Source: JAFMJV01 sp963814315 (lineage in GTDB: Bacteria > Chloroflexota > Limnocylindria > Limnocylindrales > CSP1-4). Taken from it: a stretch of 64,000 nt of DNA. A program made the position numbers and the translations under genes. This document shows positions 25,383-33,651 of the stretch, piece after piece. Positions within the stretch are counted from its first letter, which is position 1. Every line of letters begins with the position of its first letter. The stretch lies in the NCBI GenBank assembly GCA_963814315.1, contig CAWFCG010000001.1, positions 248,001 through 312,000 of the forward strand, given 5' to 3'. The notes under the pieces were generated by a model. It was not told the origin of the DNA. It searched no databases and worked only from the letters and a program-made list of their open reading frames with translations.

Positions 25383-26876
25383 TCAATCATCGAGGATGAA
25401 CCCCTGCGGTACCTCGCTGCGCCACACGATCTGAGGCCAATCCTCGACGGGCACCGACGGATCGTTCTGGTGGCCGACGACCACGCGATGGAGCTCCTGC
25501 GTCAGCTCCGAGACCAAGGCGGTTTGGTCGGCCTGGGTGTTGTCGCTCTCCGCCGGGTCCTCGCCCATGTGATAGAGCTGGATCTCTGGCAACCCTTCAG
25601 CGCGCGCGTCTGCGTCGTCGTATGTCCAGCCGCCGGACCCGGGACAGCGACACAGCTTCCAGTCACCCTTGCGGATGGCGAACATGCCGTCGATGGAGTG
25701 GTGAATCAGCGGCCGCCCGGCGGCGGTGGAGAAGTCGCCGCCGGTGAGACCGGGCAGGAAGCTGACGCTGTCCTCACCGGCGTCGGGGCCAGGGGCTCGG
25801 CCCGTGATCTCGGCGGCAGTGGCGAAGAGGTCAAAGATGCCGATGGGGGCATCGCAGGTACCACCCGGGGCCACCACGCGTGGCCAGCGGGCAAGGAACG
25901 GCACGCGGTGGCCACCATCCCAGATATCAGACTTGTAGCCGCGGTAGATGTGGCTGGCGCGGTGGGCGTAGCGCTTCTCGAGGTCGTCGCATCGGGCCGG
26001 GTCACGAGAGCAGCCGTTGTCGGATGTGAAGATCACCAGCGTGTCCTCGGCGATGCCCTTGGCGTCGAGCGCGTCGAGGACCTGGCCGACGCGGGCATCG
26101 GTCTCGACGCAGAAGTCGCCGTAGGGGCTGACGCCACTGGTACCCAGGAACTCCGGGGCCGGAGCGATGGGCGTGTGCGGGCTGGTGAAGGAGAGGTAGA
26201 CGAAGATGGGTCGCTCGCCGTCATGAGCCTCGATGTGGTCGACGGCGCGATCGGTGATGGTGCCGAGGACGTTGTGGGCACGCAGCGACCTCATGCGTGG
26301 CCCGGCCCGACCGAACTCGTCCGGTGTGCCCCAGGCGGTCGGGACTTCCACCGGCTGCCTGTTCTCTACGTACACGTACGGCGGCATGTCCAGGCTACCC
26401 GCGATGCCGAAGAACTCGTCGAAGCCGTGGTCGGCAGGGCCGCCCTCCACCGGTCGGGTGAAGTCGATCCAGTCCTGGCTGTCGCCGAGCCAATCATCCC
26501 GATCGACGACGCCTTCCATGCCCGGCTTCACCGCCCAGTTCCAGCCGATGTGCCACTTGCCGAAGCAGGCGGTGCGGTAGCCGGCGTCCTTCAGGAGATC
26601 GGCGACGGTCACACGGTCGGCGGTGATCAAGGGAGCGCCCACTCCGCCGATGACACCAGACTTGAGCGTGGTACGCCAGCAGTAGCGGCCGGTCATGATG
26701 CTGTAGCGCGAGGGGGTGCAGACCGCCGACGAGCTGTGGGCGTCGGTGAAGGTCATGCCCTCGTTCGCCAGGCGATCGAGGTTGGGGGTCGGCCAGGCGC
26801 TTCTGTCGTTCAGGGTCCTGACGTCGCCGTAGCCCATATCGTCGACGACGATGTAGATGATGTTCGGGTGGCTCAT
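25383..26876 (-). CDS. Arylsulfatase-type sulfatase (S1)
   Basis: Formylglycine-dependent sulfatase of 497 residues, normal length. The modification site is CTPSR (Cys53), the Cys-type motif. Metal and sulfate ligands appear in NIIYIVVDDMGYGD, GYRTACFGKWHIG and TLVIFTSDNGCSRDP. There is no signal peptide, so sulfate is removed inside the cell after import. It overlaps the fucosidase gene by 4 bases and ends the operon. The maturase that makes formylglycine is not in the window. With the fucosidase it suggests catabolism of sulfated fuco-oligosaccharides. Confidence 0.92.
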   Translation of the reverse strand: MSHPNIIYIVVDDMGYGDVRTLNDRSAWPTPNLDRLANEGMTFTDAHSSSAVCTPSRYSIMTGRYCWRTTLKSGVIGGVGAPLITADRVTVADLLKDAGYRTACFGKWHIGWNWAVKPGMEGVVDRDDWLGDSQDWIDFTRPVEGGPADHGFDEFFGIAGSLDMPPYVYVENRQPVEVPTAWGTPDEFGRAGPRMRSLRAHNVLGTITDRAVDHIEAHDGERPIFVYLSFTSPHTPIAPAPEFLGTSGVSPYGDFCVETDARVGQVLDALDAKGIAEDTLVIFTSDNGCSRDPARCDDLEKRYAHRASHIYRGYKSDIWDGGHRVPFLARWPRVVAPGGTCDAPIGIFDLFATAAEITGRAPGPDAGEDSVSFLPGLTGGDFSTAAGRPLIHHSIDGMFAIRKGDWKLCRCPGSGGWTYDDADARAEGLPEIQLYHMGEDPAESDNTQADQTALVSELTQELHRVVVGHQNDPSVPVEDWPQIVWRSEVPQGFILDD

Positions 26877-28279
26877 CGGGGGATCCTGACCACGTAGGCC
26901 TCTGAGCTGGGGATCTCCCTGTCGAAACGGATCTCAAGGCCGTGGCGTGTGTTCACGAAGTCTGCAAGGCACTCGTGCCCCAGGAGCTCCGGCGCGCGAT
27001 CGGGATGGACGCGGATCTCCGGCATCTCGAAACGTCGGTCGGCGACATCCCCGATGAACGCCGCGAAGTCAGCATCGTGCCCTCGAGTGAAGCGGATCTC
27101 TACCCCTGGCTCTGACGTCGTGGCGGGAGCGGCCCACGGTCGCGTGCCATAGACCGCCTCGCCGTTGACCTCGAGCCAACGGCCCAGGCCCAGAAGTGGC
27201 TCCCGTTGGGCTGCCGGGATGGTGCCGTCGGCCATGGGCCCGATGCCCAGGAGCAGGTTGCCGTTCTTGGCGGCAACGTCGACCAGCGAGCGCACGAGTT
27301 CTCCACTGGAGGCGTGTGTCTCCCGGGTCTCGTTTCGGTTGTAGCCGAAACCGAGCCCGATGCCGCGTGTCGACTCCCACACGAAGTCGGTCGCAGACTC
27401 GAAGCCGCTGTACTCGGGCGTGATGAAGTCGTAGTGCTTGTTCGTCGGCTGGGTCACACGCTCCGTGGGATCCATGTCCACGGGCAGCTCCTGTGCGAAG
27501 CGATCGTTGACGAGCCCGTCAGGGACCACGTTGTAGTAGTCGGCGAAGAGCCGAGCCAGGTCTGCTGCGGCGGGGTAACCGATGTCACCCCACAGGATGT
27601 CCGGTCGGTAGCGCTCGATGAGCTCTCGCCAGTGGTGATCCACGTACTCGACGTACTCGGAGCGTTGCCCGATGCAGCCGAACATCGAGGGGATGTCGGT
27701 GATGAGGCGGTCGTCCCAGGCCCAGTCGAGCCCGCCCGAGTAGTAGAGCCCGAAGCGCATGCCGCGCCGTCGCACCGCAGCCGCCAGCTCGCCGATGACG
27801 TCGCGAGTCACCTGGTAGTTCATGATGTGTGGGTTGGGGTGGCGACTCGGCCACAGCAGGAAGCCGTCGTGGTGCTTGGCCACGAAGACCACGTAGCGGA
27901 AGCCTGCTCCTTCGAGCGTCCGTGCCCAATCCTCCGGGTCCCACGCCTCCATGGCCTCGTTGAAGATCGATGCGAAGTCCGTGTATCTCGCCGTGCGCCC
28001 GTACGTCTCGACGTGGTGGCGCTGCGAGGGGCTGCCCTCGATCCGGATGGTGTTCTGGTACCACTCGGTGTAGGGGTTGTGGGCGAAGTAGTAGTCGAAG
28101 CCGTTGTCTCGGGCCAGCTGGGGCATGTCGCCCTCGACCGGGGCCCAGGCCGGTACCGACGATGGCGTCCAGTGGATCAGCGCGCCGAGCTTGGCATCGC
28201 GATACCAGTCGGGCACCGGGTGCGTCCGGAGCGATCCCCAGTCCGCCTCGTAGCGGCGCCGCTGATCGGTCACGCTCAT
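26873..28279 (-). CDS. GH29 alpha-L-fucosidase
   Basis: A 468-residue intracellular fucosidase. ATG 28279 overlaps the permease stop by 4 bases. Family GH29 features include LGALIHWTPSSVPAW, FRYVVFVAKHHDGFLLWPS and DILWGDIGYP with the nucleophile Asp232. A small C-terminal beta domain follows KNGNLLLGIGPMADGTIP. It releases L-fucose from imported oligosaccharides. Fucose isomerase and fuculokinase are not nearby, so fucose is metabolised by genes elsewhere. Coupled to the importer on one side and the sulfatase on the other. Confidence 0.93.
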   Translation of the reverse strand: MSVTDQRRRYEADWGSLRTHPVPDWYRDAKLGALIHWTPSSVPAWAPVEGDMPQLARDNGFDYYFAHNPYTEWYQNTIRIEGSPSQRHHVETYGRTARYTDFASIFNEAMEAWDPEDWARTLEGAGFRYVVFVAKHHDGFLLWPSRHPNPHIMNYQVTRDVIGELAAAVRRRGMRFGLYYSGGLDWAWDDRLITDIPSMFGCIGQRSEYVEYVDHHWRELIERYRPDILWGDIGYPAAADLARLFADYYNVVPDGLVNDRFAQELPVDMDPTERVTQPTNKHYDFITPEYSGFESATDFVWESTRGIGLGFGYNRNETRETHASSGELVRSLVDVAAKNGNLLLGIGPMADGTIPAAQREPLLGLGRWLEVNGEAVYGTRPWAAPATTSEPGVEIRFTRGHDADFAAFIGDVADRRFEMPEIRVHPDRAPELLGHECLADFVNTRHGLEIRFDREIPSSEAYVVRIPR

Positions 28280-29091
28280 TCCTTGATCCCCCCACTGGTC
28301 AGGCCTTGGGTGATGAAGCGCTGGCCGAACACGATGAGGACCAGAGCTGGGATGGCCAATAACACGAGGGCCGCGTTGTAGCGACCGATGTTGTCCGGCG
28401 TGAAGCTCAGGTACTCCTGGAAGCTCGAGACGGCCATGGCCGCGGTCGTCAGCTTCGGGTCGGTGATGAACATCAGCGGAAGCAGGAAGTCCTGGAAGGA
28501 CCACATCATGGCCAGCACGCCGAGCGGGATGAGCGCCGGCCGAGCGAGCGGCAAGTAGATGCGCCGGAAGACGGTGAACATACCCGCACCGTCGATGGTC
28601 GCGGACTCCATGTACGTATCGGGCAGGTTGCCGAAATAGTTGCGCATGAGCAGCACGCCGAAGGGCAGCGTCAGCGCGGTCTCGGGCAGAATCACCCCCC
28701 AGTACGTGTTCAGCAACCCGAGCGTGCCGAGGATGCGGAAGAGCGGCACGATGATCGCGGTGCCAGGCACCGCCAGGCAGATGATCGCCAGATAGAAGAT
28801 GAGGTCGCGATTCGGGAAGTCGAGCTTGGCGAAGGCGAAGCCCGCGAGCGAGCTGATGCCCACCACCAACGTGGCATGGCCCAGGGCGATGATCCCGGAG
28901 TTCAGGAACGTCTGCCAGATGTGGATGCCGCCGATAGGCTCGGTCAGCAGGCTGGTGTAGTTCTCGAGGCCATTGAAGACGAGCGAGCGGTTCAGGGCTG
29001 AGAAGATGGGGATGAGCCAGACCACGGCCATCACCAGCAGGATGGAACCGAGGATGATCGCGTCACGCCGGCGGGCGATGAGGATCTTCAT
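28276..29091 (-). CDS. CUT1 sugar ABC permease, MalG type
   Basis: Membrane channel subunit of 271 residues with six predicted helices. The EAA loop YMESATIDGAGMFTVFRRI is intact, and the C-terminus ITQGLTSGGIKE is typical. The ATG overlaps the stop of the upstream permease by 4 bases, and its own stop overlaps the fucosidase start, so the whole operon is coupled. Confidence 0.93.
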   Translation of the reverse strand: MKILIARRRDAIILGSILLVMAVVWLIPIFSALNRSLVFNGLENYTSLLTEPIGGIHIWQTFLNSGIIALGHATLVVGISSLAGFAFAKLDFPNRDLIFYLAIICLAVPGTAIIVPLFRILGTLGLLNTYWGVILPETALTLPFGVLLMRNYFGNLPDTYMESATIDGAGMFTVFRRIYLPLARPALIPLGVLAMMWSFQDFLLPLMFITDPKLTTAAMAVSSFQEYLSFTPDNIGRYNAALVLLAIPALVLIVFGQRFITQGLTSGGIKE

Positions 29092-29993
29092 GCCGCCGAC
29101 CGCGCATCAGCGCGCTTCTGGATGGTGAGGTTGATCAGCGAGATGGCCAGGGCGATGAGCAGCACGATCACGGACGCAGCCGAGACGTAGCCGATGTTGA
29201 CCCCGGACGTGGCGAAGCCATAGAGGTACGTGCCCGCGATGTCGGTCTTCCCCGAAGGCCCACCTCCCGTCGAGAGGTAGACGACCTCGAAGGCTCGGAA
29301 GCTGCCCAGCAGGATCGACAGGATGACCGTCCTGCGAGCCGCCACCGTCAGCGGGAAGAGGATGAGCCGGAACAGCGGCCACGGTCCCGCGCCATCGACC
29401 ACCGCGGCCTCGAGCAGCGAGATGTTGATCGTGGAGAGGTCTGCGGTGTAGTACATGATGGGCAGGCCGATGACGTAGACGAATATCATGGCCACCGAGA
29501 CCCAGGCCAGCGTCGGGTCACCCAGCCATCGCTGTGTGAATTCGCCGAGCCCCACGACGCGGAGGATCTCGTTCACGGTCCCGAAGCGTGACGCCAGCAT
29601 GACCGCGAACACCGAGGCCACCAGCGACATGGGCATGAGGGCGGGCAGGAAGAACACGGCGTAGAAGAACTGGTGGCCACGCAACTTCGTGGAGAGCACG
29701 ACCGCGAGGAAGAAGCCGATGGTCAGGGCCGCCAGGATGGCCACCAGCGCGAATGCGATCGTGTTGAAGATGGCGACGTAGAAGCGGTCGTGGGTCAGCA
29801 GCAGGTCGTAGTTGTCGAGGCCGACGAACACGGGATCGCGCAGCGTCGCGTCGGTGTCCATGAAGCTGGCGAAGCCTACGAAGATGAAGCTGTACAGATA
29901 GAAGACGGCGTAGAAGAGCGCGAGCGGGAGCAGGAAGAGCAGGGCGGTCCGCACACGGCCGCGCCCCATCGTCACTGTCCGGCCCTTTGCCAC
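29088..29993 (-). CDS. CUT1 sugar ABC permease, MalF type
   Basis: Membrane subunit of 301 residues. Helix 1 is ALLFLLPLALFYAVFYLYSF. The EAA-like loop LLEAAVVDGAGPWPLFRLIL is present. It lies 75 bases after the binding-protein gene in transcription order. The partner ATPase is missing here too, as in the 10-13.6 kb system. Confidence 0.93.
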   Translation of the reverse strand: MAKGRTVTMGRGRVRTALLFLLPLALFYAVFYLYSFIFVGFASFMDTDATLRDPVFVGLDNYDLLLTHDRFYVAIFNTIAFALVAILAALTIGFFLAVVLSTKLRGHQFFYAVFFLPALMPMSLVASVFAVMLASRFGTVNEILRVVGLGEFTQRWLGDPTLAWVSVAMIFVYVIGLPIMYYTADLSTINISLLEAAVVDGAGPWPLFRLILFPLTVAARRTVILSILLGSFRAFEVVYLSTGGGPSGKTDIAGTYLYGFATSGVNIGYVSAASVIVLLIALAISLINLTIQKRADARSAA

Positions 29994-30068
29994 GTCCGCC
30001 TCCGTGTCGTCTGGAGCTCAGGACGCGGGACCGGCTCCTGGCCAGCCCCGCGTCGCGAGAGCCCGTCG

Positions 30069-31364
30069 CTAGCTCAGGTAGCGGCCACTCTCCCACTCGG
30101 CCTGCAGCTTGGCTGCGACCTCTTCGGGATCAGCGCCATTGAGCACCTCGATGATGCCGTCACCGACGACCTGCGAGAACGGCGTGTTGTTGCGGTCGCT
30201 CGAGGGGTGCTGGATGAGATCGCTCATGATGGCGTAGCTCTCTCGGGCCACCTCGCTGGTGAGCGTGGTGTCCGGCAGCGTGTAGCCGAGCTTCGCGGGC
30301 ACGAAGCTAAGCGTGGGCGCCCACACATCGACGCCACCGCCAAACGCGAGGAAGTCGAGAAGCTTCATGGCTTCCTCGGGGTTGTCCGAGTTCTTCGGGA
30401 CCGCCAGGCCCATCTCGATGAACGATCGGATGGAGGGCGTCCCGCCTTCGGCGATGACCGGGAGCGGCATGAGTCCCACGTCGTTGAGGGCGATGCCGTT
30501 CTCCGTGCGGAACGGCTCGGACAGCATGCCGGCCTCCCAGGTGCCCTGGAGCAGGATGGGTGCACCGCCGCCGTAGAAGATCTCGAGCGCGCTGCTGTAG
30601 TCGATGTCGATGGTGTCGAGCGAGAAGATGCCGTCGTCGAACAGCTGCTTGTAGTCCTTCAACGCCTGGACGTAGACCGGGTCATCCCAGCGACCATCGC
30701 CGTAGCGGATGTCGTTGTAGAACTCGGGGTGCGTCTGGCCGATGAGGGTGAGGAGGATCTCGTCCTGGAACCAGTTGGCACCACTGAAGACGACCGGGAA
30801 CAAGTCGGGATCAGCCGCGGTGACGGCCTCCGCGTAGGCCTTGAACTCCTCGTAGTTCGTCGGCACGTCGAGGCCCAGCTCGTCCATGAGCTCGACGTTG
30901 TAGTAGCCCACGACCGAGCCGAGGCCGCCCAATGGCAGGATGTAGAGTTCGCCGTCGTCGGCCAGCAGCTTGGCCTGGTCCACGGCCTTGGCTGAGTACA
31001 TATCGGCCCAGTCGGCCCCGACGGACTCCTCAAGGAGTGGCTCCAGCGGCCGCAGGTCGCCCTTGAGCTGATCGACCATGGAGCTGGTCTGGACGGCCAC
31101 CAGGTCCAGCGCATCACCGCTGGCGAGCGCCAGGGGCAGCTTGTCCTGGTAGACCTGGGACTCGAACACGTTGATCTCGACGTTGATGTTGGGGTTCTCG
31201 GCTTCGAAGGCCTCGATCATCTTCTGTGTCGTCGGCAGCGGCGGGAACCAGGCCCAGTACTGCAGGGTGACCTGCTCATCCTGGGCAGCCACGCCGCCGA
31301 ACGATGAGACGGCCAGCGCGCCGGCAAGAGCCAGGCTGGAGATGGCCAGAGTTCGGTTTCTCAC
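30069..31364 (-). CDS. CUT1 sugar ABC transporter, substrate-binding protein
   Basis: Solute-binding protein of 431 residues, first gene of the fucosidase/sulfatase operon. GTG 31364 is chosen because AAGGAGG lies just upstream and because it begins a proper signal peptide (RNRTLAISSLALAGALAVSS, cleavage before AQDEQ). An ATG further upstream would run through the LacI operator. Mature features are QYWAWFPPLPTTQKMIEAF and GGAPILLQGTWEAG. No lipobox. The ligand is inferred as a (sulfated) fucose-containing oligosaccharide from the neighbouring enzymes. Confidence 0.92.
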   Translation of the reverse strand: MRNRTLAISSLALAGALAVSSFGGVAAQDEQVTLQYWAWFPPLPTTQKMIEAFEAENPNINVEINVFESQVYQDKLPLALASGDALDLVAVQTSSMVDQLKGDLRPLEPLLEESVGADWADMYSAKAVDQAKLLADDGELYILPLGGLGSVVGYYNVELMDELGLDVPTNYEEFKAYAEAVTAADPDLFPVVFSGANWFQDEILLTLIGQTHPEFYNDIRYGDGRWDDPVYVQALKDYKQLFDDGIFSLDTIDIDYSSALEIFYGGGAPILLQGTWEAGMLSEPFRTENGIALNDVGLMPLPVIAEGGTPSIRSFIEMGLAVPKNSDNPEEAMKLLDFLAFGGGVDVWAPTLSFVPAKLGYTLPDTTLTSEVARESYAIMSDLIQHPSSDRNNTPFSQVVGDGIIEVLNGADPEEVAAKLQAEWESGRYLS

Positions 31365-31458
31365 ACTTCCTCCTTGGGGCTTGTGGGTCTTCCTTGTGAC
31401 GTGATGCCGGGCCCCTAACGGCTCGGTCGTGCCAATCGTCTCTGTCTCCTCCTTTCTG

Positions 31459-31478
31459 ATGTGGTACGCGTACCACAT
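31459..31478. promoter_or_regulatory. LacI-type operator before the fucan operon
   Basis: Perfect 20-bp palindrome ATGTGGTACGCGTACCACAT, 95 bp upstream of the binding-protein start. The central CG and symmetry are typical of LacI-family operators. The same sequence recurs before the regulator gene, which supports direct control by it. Confidence 0.85.
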
Positions 31479-31518
31479 CGGGTCCAAAAGAAAGACCCGC
31501 AACCTCCCTGCTGCCGGG

Positions 31519-32529
31519 TCAGGCTCTGGCGCATGGCGCCGTCAATTCGTATTCGATGATGTCGGTGGGGAGCAGGATCTCCTGGACGGGTGCTTCCAGG
31601 GCACCGCCGAGCCTTCGGAGCAACAGTTCCGCGGCGCTCCGGCCCATCTCGTAGCCAGGCTGCATTGCCATCGTGAAGAAGGGGTCCACCACCAGGTCCG
31701 GGGACGAACCGTCGAAGGTCACGACGGAGATGTCCTGTGGGATCCGCAAGCCATGCTCATGGAAGGCCTTGGCGGCGCCGATGGCGATGAAGTTGTTGCC
31801 GGTCAGGACAGCCGTGGGCCGCGGCTCGAGTCTGAGCATGTTGACCGCCATCTCGTGGCCGCCGGCAGGACTGAAGTCGCCGTACTGGATGAGTAGACGG
31901 TCGATCGGGATGCCTGCCTCACGTAGCGCTCGTCGGTAGCCGGCCGCGCGATCCGTGGCGGTGACGATGTTGCGCGGACCGGTTAGGGCGGCGATGTGGC
32001 GATGGCCCAGTCGGAGCAGGAGCAACACGAGCTCGTAGGCTGCTTGCTCGGTGTCGCAGCGGACGACGTCGACCGCCAGACCCTTCATGGGGTAGTTGAG
32101 GACGACCACCGGGACGTTGCGTGCCCGGACGTACTCGATGGGCTCGGGGACAGCCTCGATAGGGGTGATGAGCACGCCGTCCACCTGGCGCTTCAGCAGG
32201 TTCTCGAGGTGGCGCATCTCCTTCTCCGAGGAGGAGTCCGAGTCACACAGGATGATGTTGTAGCCGCTGGCGCTGGCCGCGTGCTCGGCGCCCCGGATGA
32301 CGCTGACCCAGAAGGGGTTGGAGATGTCCGCGATCAACAGGCCGATGGTGTCCGTGCGCTTGAAGCGGAGGCTCTTGCCCAGGCTGCTGGGGACGTAGTT
32401 GAGATCGGCGATGGCGGCCTCGACCCGCTGGCGGGTCTCCGCCTTGACGTAGCCGTTCTTGTTCAGAACTCGCGAGACGGTCGGAGGTGTCACTCCTGCC
32501 CGTCGTGCGACATCCCTGATGTTCGCCAC
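31519..32529 (-). CDS. LacI-family transcriptional regulator
   Basis: A 336-residue repressor. The N-terminal headpiece is IRDVARRAGVTPPTVSRVLN, followed by the hinge helix YVPSSLGKSLR and a periplasmic-binding-like sugar domain (TIGLLIADISNPFW, then VVTFDGSSPDLVV). It precedes, in the same direction, the importer-fucosidase-sulfatase operon, and matching palindromes lie before both transcription units. It likely represses both until a fucose-type inducer is present. Confidence 0.94.
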   Translation of the reverse strand: MANIRDVARRAGVTPPTVSRVLNKNGYVKAETRQRVEAAIADLNYVPSSLGKSLRFKRTDTIGLLIADISNPFWVSVIRGAEHAASASGYNIILCDSDSSSEKEMRHLENLLKRQVDGVLITPIEAVPEPIEYVRARNVPVVVLNYPMKGLAVDVVRCDTEQAAYELVLLLLRLGHRHIAALTGPRNIVTATDRAAGYRRALREAGIPIDRLLIQYGDFSPAGGHEMAVNMLRLEPRPTAVLTGNNFIAIGAAKAFHEHGLRIPQDISVVTFDGSSPDLVVDPFFTMAMQPGYEMGRSAAELLLRRLGGALEAPVQEILLPTDIIEYELTAPCARA

Positions 32530-32547
32530 CGAGAAGCTCCAGCTCGT

Positions 32548-32581
32548 GTGGTATGCGTACCATGTGGTACGGGTACCACAC
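32548..32581. promoter_or_regulatory. Tandem LacI operators upstream of the regulator
   Basis: Two adjoining palindromes: GTGGTATGCGTACCAT (32548-32563) and ATGTGGTACGGGTACCACAC (32562-32581), both variants of the operator at 31459. They lie 19 bp before the LacI start codon and imply negative autoregulation. Confidence 0.82.
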
Positions 32582-32677
32582 TGTAGGAACCATGGCCACA
32601 GTTGTCAAGCCTACTGTCCTTTGCGCGGGCTAACGGGTCATTTCCAGCCGATCCTCCCCGACAGGGCCGGGGGCCAG

Positions 32678-32767
32678 CTATCCGCCACGGCTCACACTCT
32701 CCGGCGAGGAGGAGGGCGCCGGGATACGAGCCGTCTGGCGGATGCGAGCGAATGCGGGTGATGTCAC
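32678..32767 (-). pseudogene. Truncated 5' end of a VIT1-type gene
   Basis: Reading leftwards from GTG 32767 gives ARIRQTARIPAPSSSPE, then a stop at 32678 after 29 codons. This matches the N-terminus of the intact VIT1 gene ending at 36912 (ARFRQTARIPAPSSSPH), and DNA similarity extends upstream of the start. The rest of the transporter is gone. Confidence 0.7.
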
Positions 32768-32809
32768 GATCATGACTCCACGGCGATGCTCGGTGCAGGC
32801 CGAGATCAC

Positions 32810-32885
32810 CTACCCGGTCACGAAGCGCTCGCTCCGGATGGCATCGGGCGGCAACCCGAGCGCGGCCAGCCGGCTGCGAACTATG
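32810..32885 (-). pseudogene. 3' end of a decayed flavin reductase gene
   Basis: The last 20 or so codons read SRLAALGLPPDAIRSERFVT and then a stop, matching the C-terminus of the intact reductase (SSRLAKFGLPPDAIRRERFV, stop at 37059). Upstream of this the similarity is lost. It has the same order and orientation relative to the VIT1 stub as in the intact locus. Confidence 0.7.
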
Positions 32886-33414
32886 CCACCGTGGCCGCCG
32901 AGAGCGACACGTTCGCCGATAGCGATGCCATCCAGCGAGCATTCCGCCGCCTGGATGGGAGTATACGTGCCCTGCTCGACACGTCCGCGGGCAAGCTCGA
33001 TTGGATCGGTGGCGGTGGGCCGGCACCGAGCGTGTTTCCGGGCGCCAGCTGACATCCATCGGAGGGACCATTGGACCTCGGCACGCCCGAGGGTTCGCAC
33101 GGACCATCCTGCCGGCGGGGTACCCACGTCGCGGAGATCTGTCCGCGCTGGTCTGCGGGGTCCGCGGTGAGCCACCGCAAGGCACGATCGAGGGCGAGGC
33201 GGTGAGCTTCGGGGTGATCGAGGCGAGCCCGACGGTAGGGTGTCTTCTTACCGACTCACCGACCCTCGTGCCTGACCGGGAGAACGCCACCGCCAGCATC
33301 CATGGCTGCCCAAGTTGCCCGACCTTCATGGGGATGGAGGGAACGTTCGGAACGTTCGGGGGCCTGCCTTAGCATCTCGGCCATCGGGCCAGATAGGTTC
33401 GTCTGCATCGATGG

Positions 33415-33539
33415 TCTCCCCTGCCCCGCCGGGGAGACGTCAGCCACCACCATCCGCAGCCGAGGAGTCAGGAGAGCAATCCCGAGCGTGACGCCTCTGG
33501 ATCAGGGGATTGAAGGTTCGAATCCTTCCTCGCCAGCCA
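33415..33539 (+). repeat. Dispersed repeat ending in a tRNA 3'-end-like sequence, copy 2
   Basis: About 125 bp. The first part (from about 33415, CTCCCCTGCCCCGCCGGGGA) is similar to 42850-42947. The end (33486-33539) reads GTGACGCCTCTGGATCAGGG and then a perfect T-arm, GAAGG-TTCGAAT-CCTTC, acceptor-like CTCGCCA, G and CCA. No matching 5' half (TGGCGAG) precedes it, so this is only the 3' part of a tRNA, as left at element attachment sites. Confidence 0.65.
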
Positions 33540-33651
33540 TCCTTCCTCGATAAGGGGAGCGTCCCACGCACGAACCGGTACCCGATCAGCCACGTCCGTT
33601 GACTGGTTGCATATGCAGCTGCCGTCTCCTCCGTACGGGCCGACCTTGTGT

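Larger units (their letters stand above)
32582..33651. other. 1.07-kb gene-poor stretch with remnants and a repeat
   Basis: No intact gene is supported. It contains a decayed copy of the VIT1/reductase junction (32678-32885), the nested motif GGAACGTTCGGAACGTTC near 33339-33358 and a tRNA-3'-end-like repeat (33415-33539). Open frames crossing it have no family features apart from the remnants. Confidence 0.6.

Noticed and set aside
25470..26897. A 475-codon plus-strand frame opposite the sulfatase, with similar ones opposite the fucosidase (27206-28381) and binding protein (29673-30995)
   Set aside because: All mirror well-supported genes and lack domain features.
33486..33539. Functional tRNA gene
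   Set aside because: Only T-arm, 3' acceptor strand and CCA are present; there is no complementary 5' acceptor, D-arm or credible anticodon arm upstream.
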